Of a DNA stretch of 16,675 nucleotides, positions 6,843-13,332 are shown in pieces. Source of the DNA: CAZXDL01 sp964639505. GTDB lineage: Bacteria; Patescibacteriota; Saccharimonadia; Saccharimonadales; UBA4665. The notes below the pieces were generated by a model. The model was given only the letters and a program-made list of their open reading frames with translations, was not told where the DNA came from and made no database searches. The position numbers were made by a program, and so were the translations under genes. The stretch is from contig CAZXDL010000014.1 in assembly GCA_964639505.1 (NCBI GenBank), positions 1 to 16,675 on the forward strand, written 5' to 3'. How positions within the stretch are numbered: position 1 is the stretch's first letter; every line of letters begins with the position of its first letter.

Positions 6843-6856
6843 TTGATGGCCGTCAC
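6843..6856. promoter_or_regulatory. Candidate Crp/Fnr-type operator
   Basis: TTGAT-GGCC-GTCAC matches the Fnr consensus TTGAT-N4-ATCAA at 8 of 10 positions and lies about 30 nt upstream of the Crp/Fnr gene start, in the divergent region. This would suit autoregulation. A single site by eye is weak evidence. Confidence 0.35.
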
Positions 6857-6870
6857 ATATTTATTTTAGC

Positions 6871-6889
6871 GCTGTTGATATGATACAGC
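6871..6889 (+). promoter_or_regulatory. Extended -10 promoter overlapping an inverted repeat
   Basis: TGATATGAT (6876-6884) fits an extended -10 element (TG-n-TATAAT, one mismatch) and lies inside the inverted repeat GCTGT-N9-ACAGC (6871-6889). Transcription would start near 6891, ahead of AAGGA (6906-6910). A regulator bound to the repeat would block the promoter directly. Confidence 0.4.
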
Positions 6890-6915
6890 TAATTACCCTA
6901 TAAATAAGGAATAAA

Positions 6916-6945
6916 ATGACAAACTCTAAACCGAGCAATAAATAA
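6916..6945 (+). other. Nine-codon ORF: leader peptide or frameshifted N-terminus
   Basis: ATG 6916 follows AAGGA (6906-6910) by five bases and encodes MTNSKPSNK before TAA at 6943. The next gene's frame opens at GTG 6947. Removing one base near 6943 would join the two as MTNSKPSNKK followed by VLSFLCL, a natural basic start for the membrane segment. It may be an indel, an assembly error, +1 frameshifting at the stop, or a real coupled leader. Confidence 0.45.
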
Positions 6946-6946
6946 A

Positions 6947-7447
6947 GTGTTGAGCTTCCTTTGTCTCGTGGTCGTGTTATTTTTAATAGTCGGTTGTCTA
7001 GCATTATGGGCGCACAACTTTGTTAGCAATCTAGTCAAAGACGAATTGACAGCCCAAAAGATATACTTTCCCGAAAAAGGTAGCTCAGCACTTAACCCTG
7101 CAACATACCCCGACTTACAACAGTATGCCGGACAGCTTGTTGATACTCCTGAGAAAGCCAGGGCGTATGCAAATGGATTTATTGGTAGGCATCTGAAAAA
7201 AATTTCTAATGGCAAAACGTATGCTGAAATCAGTGCTGCGTCAATGAAGAATCCCGATGATAAAAAGTTGCATCAGCAAAAGGAGCTATTATTCCAGGGT
7301 GAAACTCTAAAGGGCTTATTACTCATGGGTGGTTACGGCTTTGGTACTATTGGCAAGATCGCGGGTATGGTAGCATACGTGGCGCTTGCTAGTGGTTCTA
7401 TACTGCTCACCGCTGCTCTGTTTCTCGTACTAGGAAGGGTTAATTAG
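6947..7447 (+). CDS. Small two-helix membrane protein of unknown function
   Basis: This 166-residue protein has one membrane segment at the very N-terminus (about 2-21), a roughly 90-residue soluble part that is probably outside the cell, and a second hydrophobic stretch (about 121-162). The soluble part contains TPEKARAYANGFIGRHLKK and ISNGKTYAEI, a pattern I associate with actinobacterial membrane proteins sometimes mislabelled as LigA-like dioxygenases; no catalytic motif is visible. GTG 6947 lacks its own Shine-Dalgarno, the good one being at 6906-6910 before the nine-codon ORF, so the annotated N-terminus may be frameshifted. It ends 4 nt before the VKOR gene, suggesting the two are coexpressed and may act together in the membrane. 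Confidence 0.65.
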   Translation: MLSFLCLVVVLFLIVGCLALWAHNFVSNLVKDELTAQKIYFPEKGSSALNPATYPDLQQYAGQLVDTPEKARAYANGFIGRHLKKISNGKTYAEISAASMKNPDDKKLHQQKELLFQGETLKGLLLMGGYGFGTIGKIAGMVAYVALASGSILLTAALFLVLGRVN

Positions 7448-7451
7448 CAAC

Positions 7452-8063
7452 ATGCCGATAACCCAAAGAGGCCGTACACCACTAAACAAAGTATTGCCGT
7501 ATATTTTAATAGTGGCTGGGGTTGTTGGCATTGTCGCGTCTTTCGCCCTGACTTATGACAAGATACATGTCCTTATAGACAAAAGCTACGAGCCAAGCTG
7601 TAATATAAATCCAATTTTAAGTTGTGGCTCTGTTATGAAAACAGAACAAGCTAGTCTGTTGGGTGTGCCGAATACCGTGTTTGGACTAATAGCCTTCAGT
7701 ATGTTGTTTACTTTTGGGTTTCTGCTGGCTGGTGGCGCAAAGGTTAAAAGATGGGTTTGGATTGGTGCTCAGTTAGCCGCAACCCTAGGCATAATCTTTA
7801 TGCATTATTTATTTTTTCAAGGGGTATATAGAATAAATGCTATATGTCCTTGGTGCTTTGTAGTGTGGATGATCACTATCCCGACCTTCTGGTATATCAC
7901 GCTCTACAATCTACAAGAGAAAAACATACGACTCCCCAACAAATTTCAGACGTTGTCACATTTTATACAAAGACATCATGGCGACATCTTGTTAGTCTGG
8001 TACTTAGCAATATTTGGGATATTACTACAACACTTCTGGTACTACTGGTCGACTCTATTATGA
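7452..8063 (+). CDS. VKOR-family thiol oxidoreductase
   Basis: This 203-residue membrane protein is of the vitamin K epoxide reductase family, which in bacteria replaces DsbB and passes electrons from disulfide formation to quinone. The loop pair C50/C58 and the redox motif CPWC (132-135) are present, as is LLGVPNTVFG (69-78), typical of the family. Membrane segments lie at about 14-34, 72-93, 101-122, 130-152 and 179-200. It lacks the fused thioredoxin domain of many bacterial VKORs, and no DsbA-like partner is in the window. Electrons from protein thiols would enter the quinone pool and could leave through the cytochrome-b molybdoenzyme downstream; this link is inference from position. GGAAGG lies upstream of ATG 7452. 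Confidence 0.87.
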   Translation: MPITQRGRTPLNKVLPYILIVAGVVGIVASFALTYDKIHVLIDKSYEPSCNINPILSCGSVMKTEQASLLGVPNTVFGLIAFSMLFTFGFLLAGGAKVKRWVWIGAQLAATLGIIFMHYLFFQGVYRINAICPWCFVVWMITIPTFWYITLYNLQEKNIRLPNKFQTLSHFIQRHHGDILLVWYLAIFGILLQHFWYYWSTLL

Positions 8064-8193
8064 TTTTTAAGGTTATGAGCAGCAAACACTTAATTAATAA
8101 ATGTTAGGATAAGTACAATGACTAGAATTAGGTACAGCCAAGATATAAACTGTAAGCATACAATAAAGCTTCGGGTAAGGGACTAGGCTTCTC

Positions 8194-9663
8194 ATGCAAG
8201 GATCATCAGATATACCAACATTCATAATTATTGTTCACTTAATTAACCTATTTTGCTTAGTGCTACTTATTCGAAGTGGCATACAGATACTATTTGATCA
8301 CCCAAAATTGTATTGGACCGATGATACCAAAGACGATAATCACTGGTTACGATTTGGTAAAAAGATTATGCCAAAAGATAAGCTTTGGACGTCACTTGAC
8401 GAAGCCGAAGACCCCGGCAAGCTAGCATTACCAGGAGGTAACCATAATCTAGGCTCCGCACGTCATTGGCATTTCACAACTGCAATTATATGGCTAGTCA
8501 CTGGTTTTATTTACATGGGATTTTTGTTTACAACTGGTCAGTGGCGCAGGCTTATACCAACTGATTTTGGTGTGTTTCACAGAGCTATTGACATTATGTA
8601 CAGCTATTTGACGTTTAACATCCCGCCCGAAGCCGGTGGCTATAACGCGCTTCAGCAGTTAACGTACGCCGGAGTTGTGTTCATATTAGCTCCTGCAATG
8701 ATTATAACCGGAATCGCATTATCTCCTGCGTTAGTAGCACGATTCCCCAAGTTCTTAAATCTTTTTGGCGGGCGACGGCAAGTTGCCAGAAGTTTTCACT
8801 TCATAGGAATGGTTGCTTTCTCGTTGTTCATACTCGTGCACATAACCATGGCACTTGGGTTTCACTTTTATGACAGCGTTAAAAGAATAACCCTAGGTAG
8901 TACCGATGTTAACTTTGCGTTAGCCCTCACCATTTTCTTAATGGCGTTGATCTTGCTCGTGGCATTTAACGTCTGGGCATCGTTCTTTACATTGGGCGAT
9001 CAAGTGAGGTTGCGCCGGATATTAATTAAGTTTTATACACCTGTGGTACGTTTGTTTTTTGGCAAGTTGAAATCTAGACAGCATTACTCAAAGAAAGATA
9101 TTTCGCCGTTCTTTAGAGTCAACGGCTATCCGCCAAAGTCAGAAGAATATGAAAAGCTTAAGGCTAACAATTTTAAAGATTGGCGACTCAAAGTTTACGG
9201 GTTAGTCGATGAACCCTTGGACATGTCACTTGAAGATATAAAAGCGCTCAAGAAACAGGACCAGATAACAAAGCACAACTGTATACAAGGCTGGACTGCT
9301 GTCGCTGAATGGGGTGGTTTACCTATGGCTGATGTGATGAGGCTATGCAAACCAAAAGCTAATGCCAAATACGTGCTGTTTCACTGCTACGATATCGATG
9401 ATCAAGGGCGTGCATATTATTCTGGGTTACGGGCGGAAGACATGTACGACGACCAAACTATCCTCGCCTACGAAATGAACGGCGAAACTCTGCCTATGGA
9501 TCACGGAGCCCCGCTCAGACTACGTTGCGAAAAGAAGTATGGCTATAAAATGGCAAAATACATCAGATCAATCGAATTTGTCGAAAGTTTCGATCATGTT
9601 GGAGCGGGTCGTGGCGGTTATCGCGAAGATACCGTTTTCTTTGATTGGGAAGCCGCAATTTAG
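8194..9663 (+). CDS. Cytochrome b-sulfite oxidase-family molybdoenzyme fusion
   Basis: This 489-residue membrane oxidoreductase has an N-terminal cytochrome b561-like part (about 1-270) with five predicted helices (about 10-29, 94-114, 156-176, 204-222, 243-267). Likely heme ligands are among H15, H91, H93, H202 and H216. The C-terminal part (about 325-485) is an oxidoreductase molybdopterin-binding domain of the sulfite oxidase family. KHNCIQGW (360-367) places the molybdenum ligand at C363; DHGAPLRLRCEKKYGYK (436-452) is the family's cofactor and core region. There is no Tat signal, and positive charge in loops 30-93, 177-203 and 270-300 puts the cofactor domain in the cytoplasm. Overlap of function with the transporter just downstream suggests an imported substrate. 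The substrate (nitrate, sulfite, a sulfoxide or other) cannot be read from sequence. Confidence 0.87.
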   Translation: MQGSSDIPTFIIIVHLINLFCLVLLIRSGIQILFDHPKLYWTDDTKDDNHWLRFGKKIMPKDKLWTSLDEAEDPGKLALPGGNHNLGSARHWHFTTAIIWLVTGFIYMGFLFTTGQWRRLIPTDFGVFHRAIDIMYSYLTFNIPPEAGGYNALQQLTYAGVVFILAPAMIITGIALSPALVARFPKFLNLFGGRRQVARSFHFIGMVAFSLFILVHITMALGFHFYDSVKRITLGSTDVNFALALTIFLMALILLVAFNVWASFFTLGDQVRLRRILIKFYTPVVRLFFGKLKSRQHYSKKDISPFFRVNGYPPKSEEYEKLKANNFKDWRLKVYGLVDEPLDMSLEDIKALKKQDQITKHNCIQGWTAVAEWGGLPMADVMRLCKPKANAKYVLFHCYDIDDQGRAYYSGLRAEDMYDDQTILAYEMNGETLPMDHGAPLRLRCEKKYGYKMAKYIRSIEFVESFDHVGAGRGGYREDTVFFDWEAAI

Positions 9664-9668
9664 CTCAG

Positions 9669-10868
9669 ATGTCAGCTAAAACCATTAATAATCAACCTCA
9701 CGCCGCGTACTTCGCCCTAACAATTGCAACGCTTGCTCTGATTATTAATTTCTGGGCATGGTCATTACTCAGCCCGCTGGGCGCAAGATATGCCAGTGAG
9801 CTGTCACTCAACCCATTATCGTTGTCCTTGCTTTTGGCTGTGCCGGTCATAGTAGGTTCACTCGGACGTATTATTTTGGGCATGATAACTGATAAGTTTG
9901 GTGGGCGTATCGTGTTTGCAGTTACGTGTTTACTGGCTATGATACCCGTCATTGCTCTAGCTTTCTCGGATACTTATACACAATTAATCTTGGTTGCTAT
10001 CTTTTTGGGTATCGGTGGCGCGGCCTTTGTAGTGGGAATTCCTTTTGTAAGCGCCTGGTTTCCGCCCGAAAAACGTGGATTGGTACTTGGAATTTATAGC
10101 ATGGGAAATGCTGGAACTGCCGTATCGGGGTTTCTTACACCTAGGCTAGATGATGCGATCGGCCGACAATGGACGTACTATCTAGTAGCGTCTCTCTTGT
10201 TTGTTATGTCTATGATATTTATAGTTTGGGGTAGAAATGCTCCAGGATGGAAGCCACCGAAGGGCTCTTCTTTTAAAAGATTCGCCTCTGCCGCAAAAAG
10301 CCGCATAACCTGGGACCTTGCAACCGTATATGTTATTACTTTTGGTGCTTTTGTTGCGTTTGGTGTATATCTACCCGTTTTACTAAAAGTATCCTACGGG
10401 CTTTCTTTGACAGACGCAGCCTCGCGAGCAGCAGGGTTTGTATTGTTAGCAACCTTGGCCCGACCAGTCGGTGGTTGGCTAGCCGATAAGGTTGGCGGCA
10501 AACATGTTATCCGGATTGTTCTAATAGCTGTAGTCGTTTTGGCTATGTTCGTTGCATTGCAGCCAACGTTGCAGTTGCGCACCACGATAGCTTATTTGTC
10601 TTTGGCATTCGCGCTTGGCTGTGGCAATGGTGCAGTTTTTGCGCTGGTTGGAAAATTATCTAAGCCAGACATCATGGGTAGTGTTACGGGAATTGTAGGT
10701 GCCAGTGGAGGACTAGGCGGCTTTTTACCACCGTTAATTCTTGGATTTACATATCAAAAGACGCATTCATACTCCATAGCTCTAATGATGCTGGCCCTCG
10801 GCGCTCTAATTGCTTTCTTTTACATAAACAAACGGTTTAAGGACCTGTCTACATACAAAGCGCGGTAG
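9669..10868 (+). CDS. narK: NarK/NasA-type nitrate/nitrite transporter (MFS)
   Basis: This 399-residue, probably 12-helix, major facilitator protein carries the nitrate/nitrite porter signatures. GSLGRIILGMITDKFGGR holds a helix-2 arginine (R67), a glycine-rich helix 5 region reads LGIGGAAFVVGIPFVSAWF then GNAGTAVSGF, and the second half has LARPVGG (R265) and GNGAVFALVGK then GASGGLGGF. The two arginines correspond to those binding the anion in NarK. It probably imports nitrate or exchanges nitrate for nitrite. ATG 9669 follows the molybdoenzyme stop by 5 nt without a clear ribosome site, so translation is probably coupled; an upstream TTG (9645) would extend it into the previous gene and is less likely. 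A different small anion remains possible. Confidence 0.83.
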   Translation: MSAKTINNQPHAAYFALTIATLALIINFWAWSLLSPLGARYASELSLNPLSLSLLLAVPVIVGSLGRIILGMITDKFGGRIVFAVTCLLAMIPVIALAFSDTYTQLILVAIFLGIGGAAFVVGIPFVSAWFPPEKRGLVLGIYSMGNAGTAVSGFLTPRLDDAIGRQWTYYLVASLLFVMSMIFIVWGRNAPGWKPPKGSSFKRFASAAKSRITWDLATVYVITFGAFVAFGVYLPVLLKVSYGLSLTDAASRAAGFVLLATLARPVGGWLADKVGGKHVIRIVLIAVVVLAMFVALQPTLQLRTTIAYLSLAFALGCGNGAVFALVGKLSKPDIMGSVTGIVGASGGLGGFLPPLILGFTYQKTHSYSIALMMLALGALIAFFYINKRFKDLSTYKAR

Positions 10869-10870
10869 AA

Positions 10871-11428
10871 CTAAGTTGCCGATAGTACAAAACTGCCCAA
10901 ATGACTAGATTTAGCGCTTGAGGGATCCCCGGTTGTTATATTGCGGTTCCTGATAATTGTCAGCGATGTAGCAAAAACTTTGCTGGTGAACGCACACAGA
11001 TCTTTTTTGGGTAGTTTTGTTTCTTCTGAGCCTATGACAGAACTGGAGCTTAAAATTATAGAAGTATCAGACTTGTTAACTTGTTGTCGGATGGCTTTAT
11101 CTATATCGCTTTCAATTGGAGGGCCATCATCTAGACCTTGATGCAATAAGGCGTCCATACCATCTTCTACTTCTTGAGTATCTGATAAATCTATATTGCC
11201 GAGGAAGCGAACTCCAATGAGGGGCACCCCATCGTGCCCATCAAAAGGTCTAACCCCTACCATAACTTTAGTTGCCACAATCGGGTCGGGCATTTCGGAC
11301 ACTATGATTAACGGCATCATCCCATCAAGCTCGATGAGTTCGTCTATTGTTGGCAAGGTACCCATTAAAACTTCAGCAGAAATACCCTCAACGTGAGGTA
11401 GTTTTACTTCGAATTGCCCTTTACTCAT
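10871..11428 (-). CDS. Hypothetical protein in the molybdenum cofactor cluster
   Basis: This 185-residue protein is not one I recognise. It is acidic in the middle (several DG and ED pairs, about 86-112), has a predicted beta-rich N-terminal half with repeated hydrophobic strands (PLIIVSEM, KVMVGV, VPLIGVRF), and ends in a Ser/Thr-rich region (about 120-185). It has no signal peptide, membrane helix or cofactor motif that I can see; its single cysteine is at 145. The start at ATG 11428 is fixed by a near-ideal promoter ending 7 nt upstream, making the mRNA nearly leaderless; a longer frame upstream would start beyond the promoter. It is convergent with narK (2-nt gap) and divergent from moeA. 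The ORF is probably real. Confidence 0.65.
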   Translation of the reverse strand: MSKGQFEVKLPHVEGISAEVLMGTLPTIDELIELDGMMPLIIVSEMPDPIVATKVMVGVRPFDGHDGVPLIGVRFLGNIDLSDTQEVEDGMDALLHQGLDDGPPIESDIDKAIRQQVNKSDTSIILSSSSVIGSEETKLPKKDLCAFTSKVFATSLTIIRNRNITTGDPSSAKSSHLGSFVLSAT

Positions 11429-11435
11429 AGTTCCA

Positions 11436-11464
11436 ATTATAGAATAAAACCATATAACTGTAAA
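11436..11464 (-). promoter_or_regulatory. Strong minus-strand promoter, leaderless
   Basis: On the minus strand, TTTACA (11464-11459) and a perfect TATAAT (11441-11436) are 17 nt apart. The start codon at 11428 begins 7 nt after the -10 box, so the transcript should start at or next to the ATG. Confidence 0.7.
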
Positions 11465-11482
11465 TAGTTTTATAAACTTCTG

Positions 11483-11510
11483 TTGCTCCATCATTGTATT
11501 GAGTTATGAT
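11483..11510 (+). promoter_or_regulatory. Promoter of the moeA-mobA-moeB operon
   Basis: TTGCTC (11483-11488) and TATGAT (11505-11510) are 16 nt apart. The GTG start at 11519 is 8 nt after the -10 box, another apparently leaderless transcript. It is divergent from the promoter at 11436-11464. Confidence 0.5.
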
Positions 11511-11518
11511 TTAAGGTA

Positions 11519-12727
11519 GTGATAGACGTAGATAAAGCCGCAAGAATTGTTTTACGCCACAAAATTGGGCTTGGCTCCAGCCGTATTGATTTTGCGAATT
11601 CGCTTGGCAAGATTATTGATGAGCCAATAATGGCCGATAGAGATATTCCGGCTTTTGATAGAGCGACAATGGATGGCGTTGCGATTAGCCATAAAGACTT
11701 TGTAACAGCTAATAAAGGCACGTTCAAAATAACAGGCATACAGGCTGCCGGCGCACTGCCTATTAAAATAAAAAATGCTGGTGAATGCATTCAGATAATG
11801 ACAGGCGCAGCATTGGGTAAGACCGTAGATACAGTAGTCCGCATAGAGGATGTAGTTATAAAAGGTGATTTGGCGATTATAACCGTTGGGAATATATCAA
11901 AAGGCCAGTTTGTGCACGTCAAAGGTTCAGACAAACAGCAAGACAGCCTACTGGCTCACCCAGGTCAGATTATAACTTCGGATCTCCTAGCGACAATGGC
12001 GAGTGTAGGCAAAACCTCTGTTCGTGTAGTGAGCCCGCCCAAGATAGCTATTATTACAAGTGGTGACGAGCTGGTTGATCCCGATAAAACCGTTAATGAT
12101 TATCAGATAAGAAGATCAAACGACCTAGCAATTTACAGCCTTTTGTGTAGTTACGGCGCAGAGGCCGAAATGATTCACGTCAAAGACGACGAAAAATTAA
12201 TCATGCAAAATATCAGGAAAGCATTGAAGACTTTTGACGCTGTCATAACAGTTGGTGGCGTTTCAAAAGGTAAATACGACTATGTCCAAACTGCGTTAGC
12301 CAAGCTAGGCGCTACAAAATATTTCCACGGCGTCGAGCAAAAACCAGGTAAACCATTATGGTTTGGGTCGCTTAAAGATAAGCCGATCTTCGGGCTACCG
12401 GGAAATCCTGTGTCGGTCTACATATCAATGGTGAGATACGTTATACCTTGGCTCGAGCTCTCTTTGGGCGTCAAGCCACGGCCGATCGTCACAGCGATAC
12501 TCGATCAGGATGTAAATATCAACCCAGCGTTAACACACTTCGTTCTAGTAAAAACCTATCTTGATGCCAGTGCATGCTTGCGAGCCAAGCCCGTGACTAA
12601 CAATACTTCTGGAGACTACACGAGTATTAGCTCAGCAAACGCATTTATAGAATTGCCTGCAGGGCAACCAGTTTACAAACAAAACAGCCTGTGCAGACTC
12701 TGGCTGTACAAGAATGAGACAATATAA
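11519..12727 (+). CDS. moeA: Molybdopterin molybdenumtransferase MoeA
   Basis: This 402-residue protein inserts molybdate into adenylylated molybdopterin to form the cofactor. Family hallmarks are all visible: PAFDRATMDG (44-53), IMTGA (93-97), ITSGDELV (179-186), GGVSKGKYDY (246-255) in the MPT-binding domain, KPGKP (275-279) and GLPGNPVS (292-299). Domain order is MoeA_N (about 1-165), MoCF_biosynth (about 173-310) and the C-terminal beta domain (about 325-400). Length is normal. It starts at GTG with no usable Shine-Dalgarno (AAGG only 2 nt away), which fits a leaderless message from the promoter at 11483-11510. It is first of three genes packed end to end. The MogA/MoaB adenylyltransferase that supplies its substrate is not in the window. 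Confidence 0.95.
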   Translation: MIDVDKAARIVLRHKIGLGSSRIDFANSLGKIIDEPIMADRDIPAFDRATMDGVAISHKDFVTANKGTFKITGIQAAGALPIKIKNAGECIQIMTGAALGKTVDTVVRIEDVVIKGDLAIITVGNISKGQFVHVKGSDKQQDSLLAHPGQIITSDLLATMASVGKTSVRVVSPPKIAIITSGDELVDPDKTVNDYQIRRSNDLAIYSLLCSYGAEAEMIHVKDDEKLIMQNIRKALKTFDAVITVGGVSKGKYDYVQTALAKLGATKYFHGVEQKPGKPLWFGSLKDKPIFGLPGNPVSVYISMVRYVIPWLELSLGVKPRPIVTAILDQDVNINPALTHFVLVKTYLDASACLRAKPVTNNTSGDYTSISSANAFIELPAGQPVYKQNSLCRLWLYKNETI

Positions 12728-12729
12728 TC

Positions 12730-13332
12730 ATGGACGAGAAGCTTTTCGGACTGGTTTTGGCTGGCGGTAAAAGTCGCAGGATGGGTGAGGATAAGGGCCT
12801 AATCGATTGGTATGGTAAAAAACAGAGGTATTATTTGGCTGACTTACTGAACAGACACTGTCAGGATACATATATTTCCTGTCGCCAAGATCAAGCTAAA
12901 GAAATAGAAGATTTGAACTACAGAACAATTTTAGATAATTTCGTCTGTGTCGATGGGCCTTATGGAGCTTTAATCTCTGCAATGAAAGAATATCCTAAAG
13001 CTAGTTGGCTGGTAGTGGCGTGTGATTTACCCTTTTTTGATGATGAAGCGGCAGAAACTCTTATTAAGAATCGTGATACTAATTTCATCGCGACCGCGTA
13101 TAAAAGTCCCGCTAATGGCTTGCCGGAACCTCTAGCAGCCATATGGGAACCAGCCAGTCTTCAAATTTTATTAGAGTCATTCAAAACAGACGCGATTTCT
13201 TGCCCCAGAAAAGCACTGATAAAAAGCGCGGACATTGTTAAGCTGATTGATCCTAAACTTCCAAGTACGGTAGTTAATGTTAATACCCCCGCTGATATGA
13301 TTCAGGCGCGAGAGTTAATAGGTGTTAAATGA
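12730..13332 (+). CDS. mobA: Molybdenum cofactor guanylyltransferase MobA
   Basis: This 200-residue nucleotidyltransferase joins a GMP (or CMP) to molybdenum cofactor. The N-terminal GTP-binding loop LAGGKSRRMGEDK is at 10-22, GPYGALISAM at about 76-85 and VVACDLPFFD at about 94-103, the latter providing the metal-binding Asp. It starts 2 nt after moeA and overlaps the next gene by 4 nt, so it is cotranscribed. A point of interest is that sulfite oxidase-family enzymes, such as the one in this cluster, normally use cofactor without an added nucleotide. The gene therefore hints at a second molybdoenzyme of the DMSO reductase or xanthine oxidase type elsewhere in the genome, or at an unusual requirement here. 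Confidence 0.92.
   Translation: MDEKLFGLVLAGGKSRRMGEDKGLIDWYGKKQRYYLADLLNRHCQDTYISCRQDQAKEIEDLNYRTILDNFVCVDGPYGALISAMKEYPKASWLVVACDLPFFDDEAAETLIKNRDTNFIATAYKSPANGLPEPLAAIWEPASLQILLESFKTDAISCPRKALIKSADIVKLIDPKLPSTVVNVNTPADMIQARELIGVK

Noticed and set aside
6899..6904. TATAAA as -10 box for the membrane protein gene
   Set aside because: Transcription would begin after the ribosome site AAGGA (6906-6910), removing it; the extended -10 at 6876-6884 fits better.
7844..8107. 87-codon plus-strand reading frame
   Set aside because: It overlaps the VKOR gene in another frame through its CPWC region, and the VKOR frame is clearly the real one.
10941..11396. Short plus-strand reading frames opposite the unknown protein
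   Set aside because: They are antisense shadows with no ribosome site; the minus-strand frame has a strong promoter and continuous coding sense.
11429..11494. Longer N-terminus for the unknown minus-strand protein
   Set aside because: It would lie upstream of and across the strong promoter at 11436-11464, so it could not be translated from that transcript.
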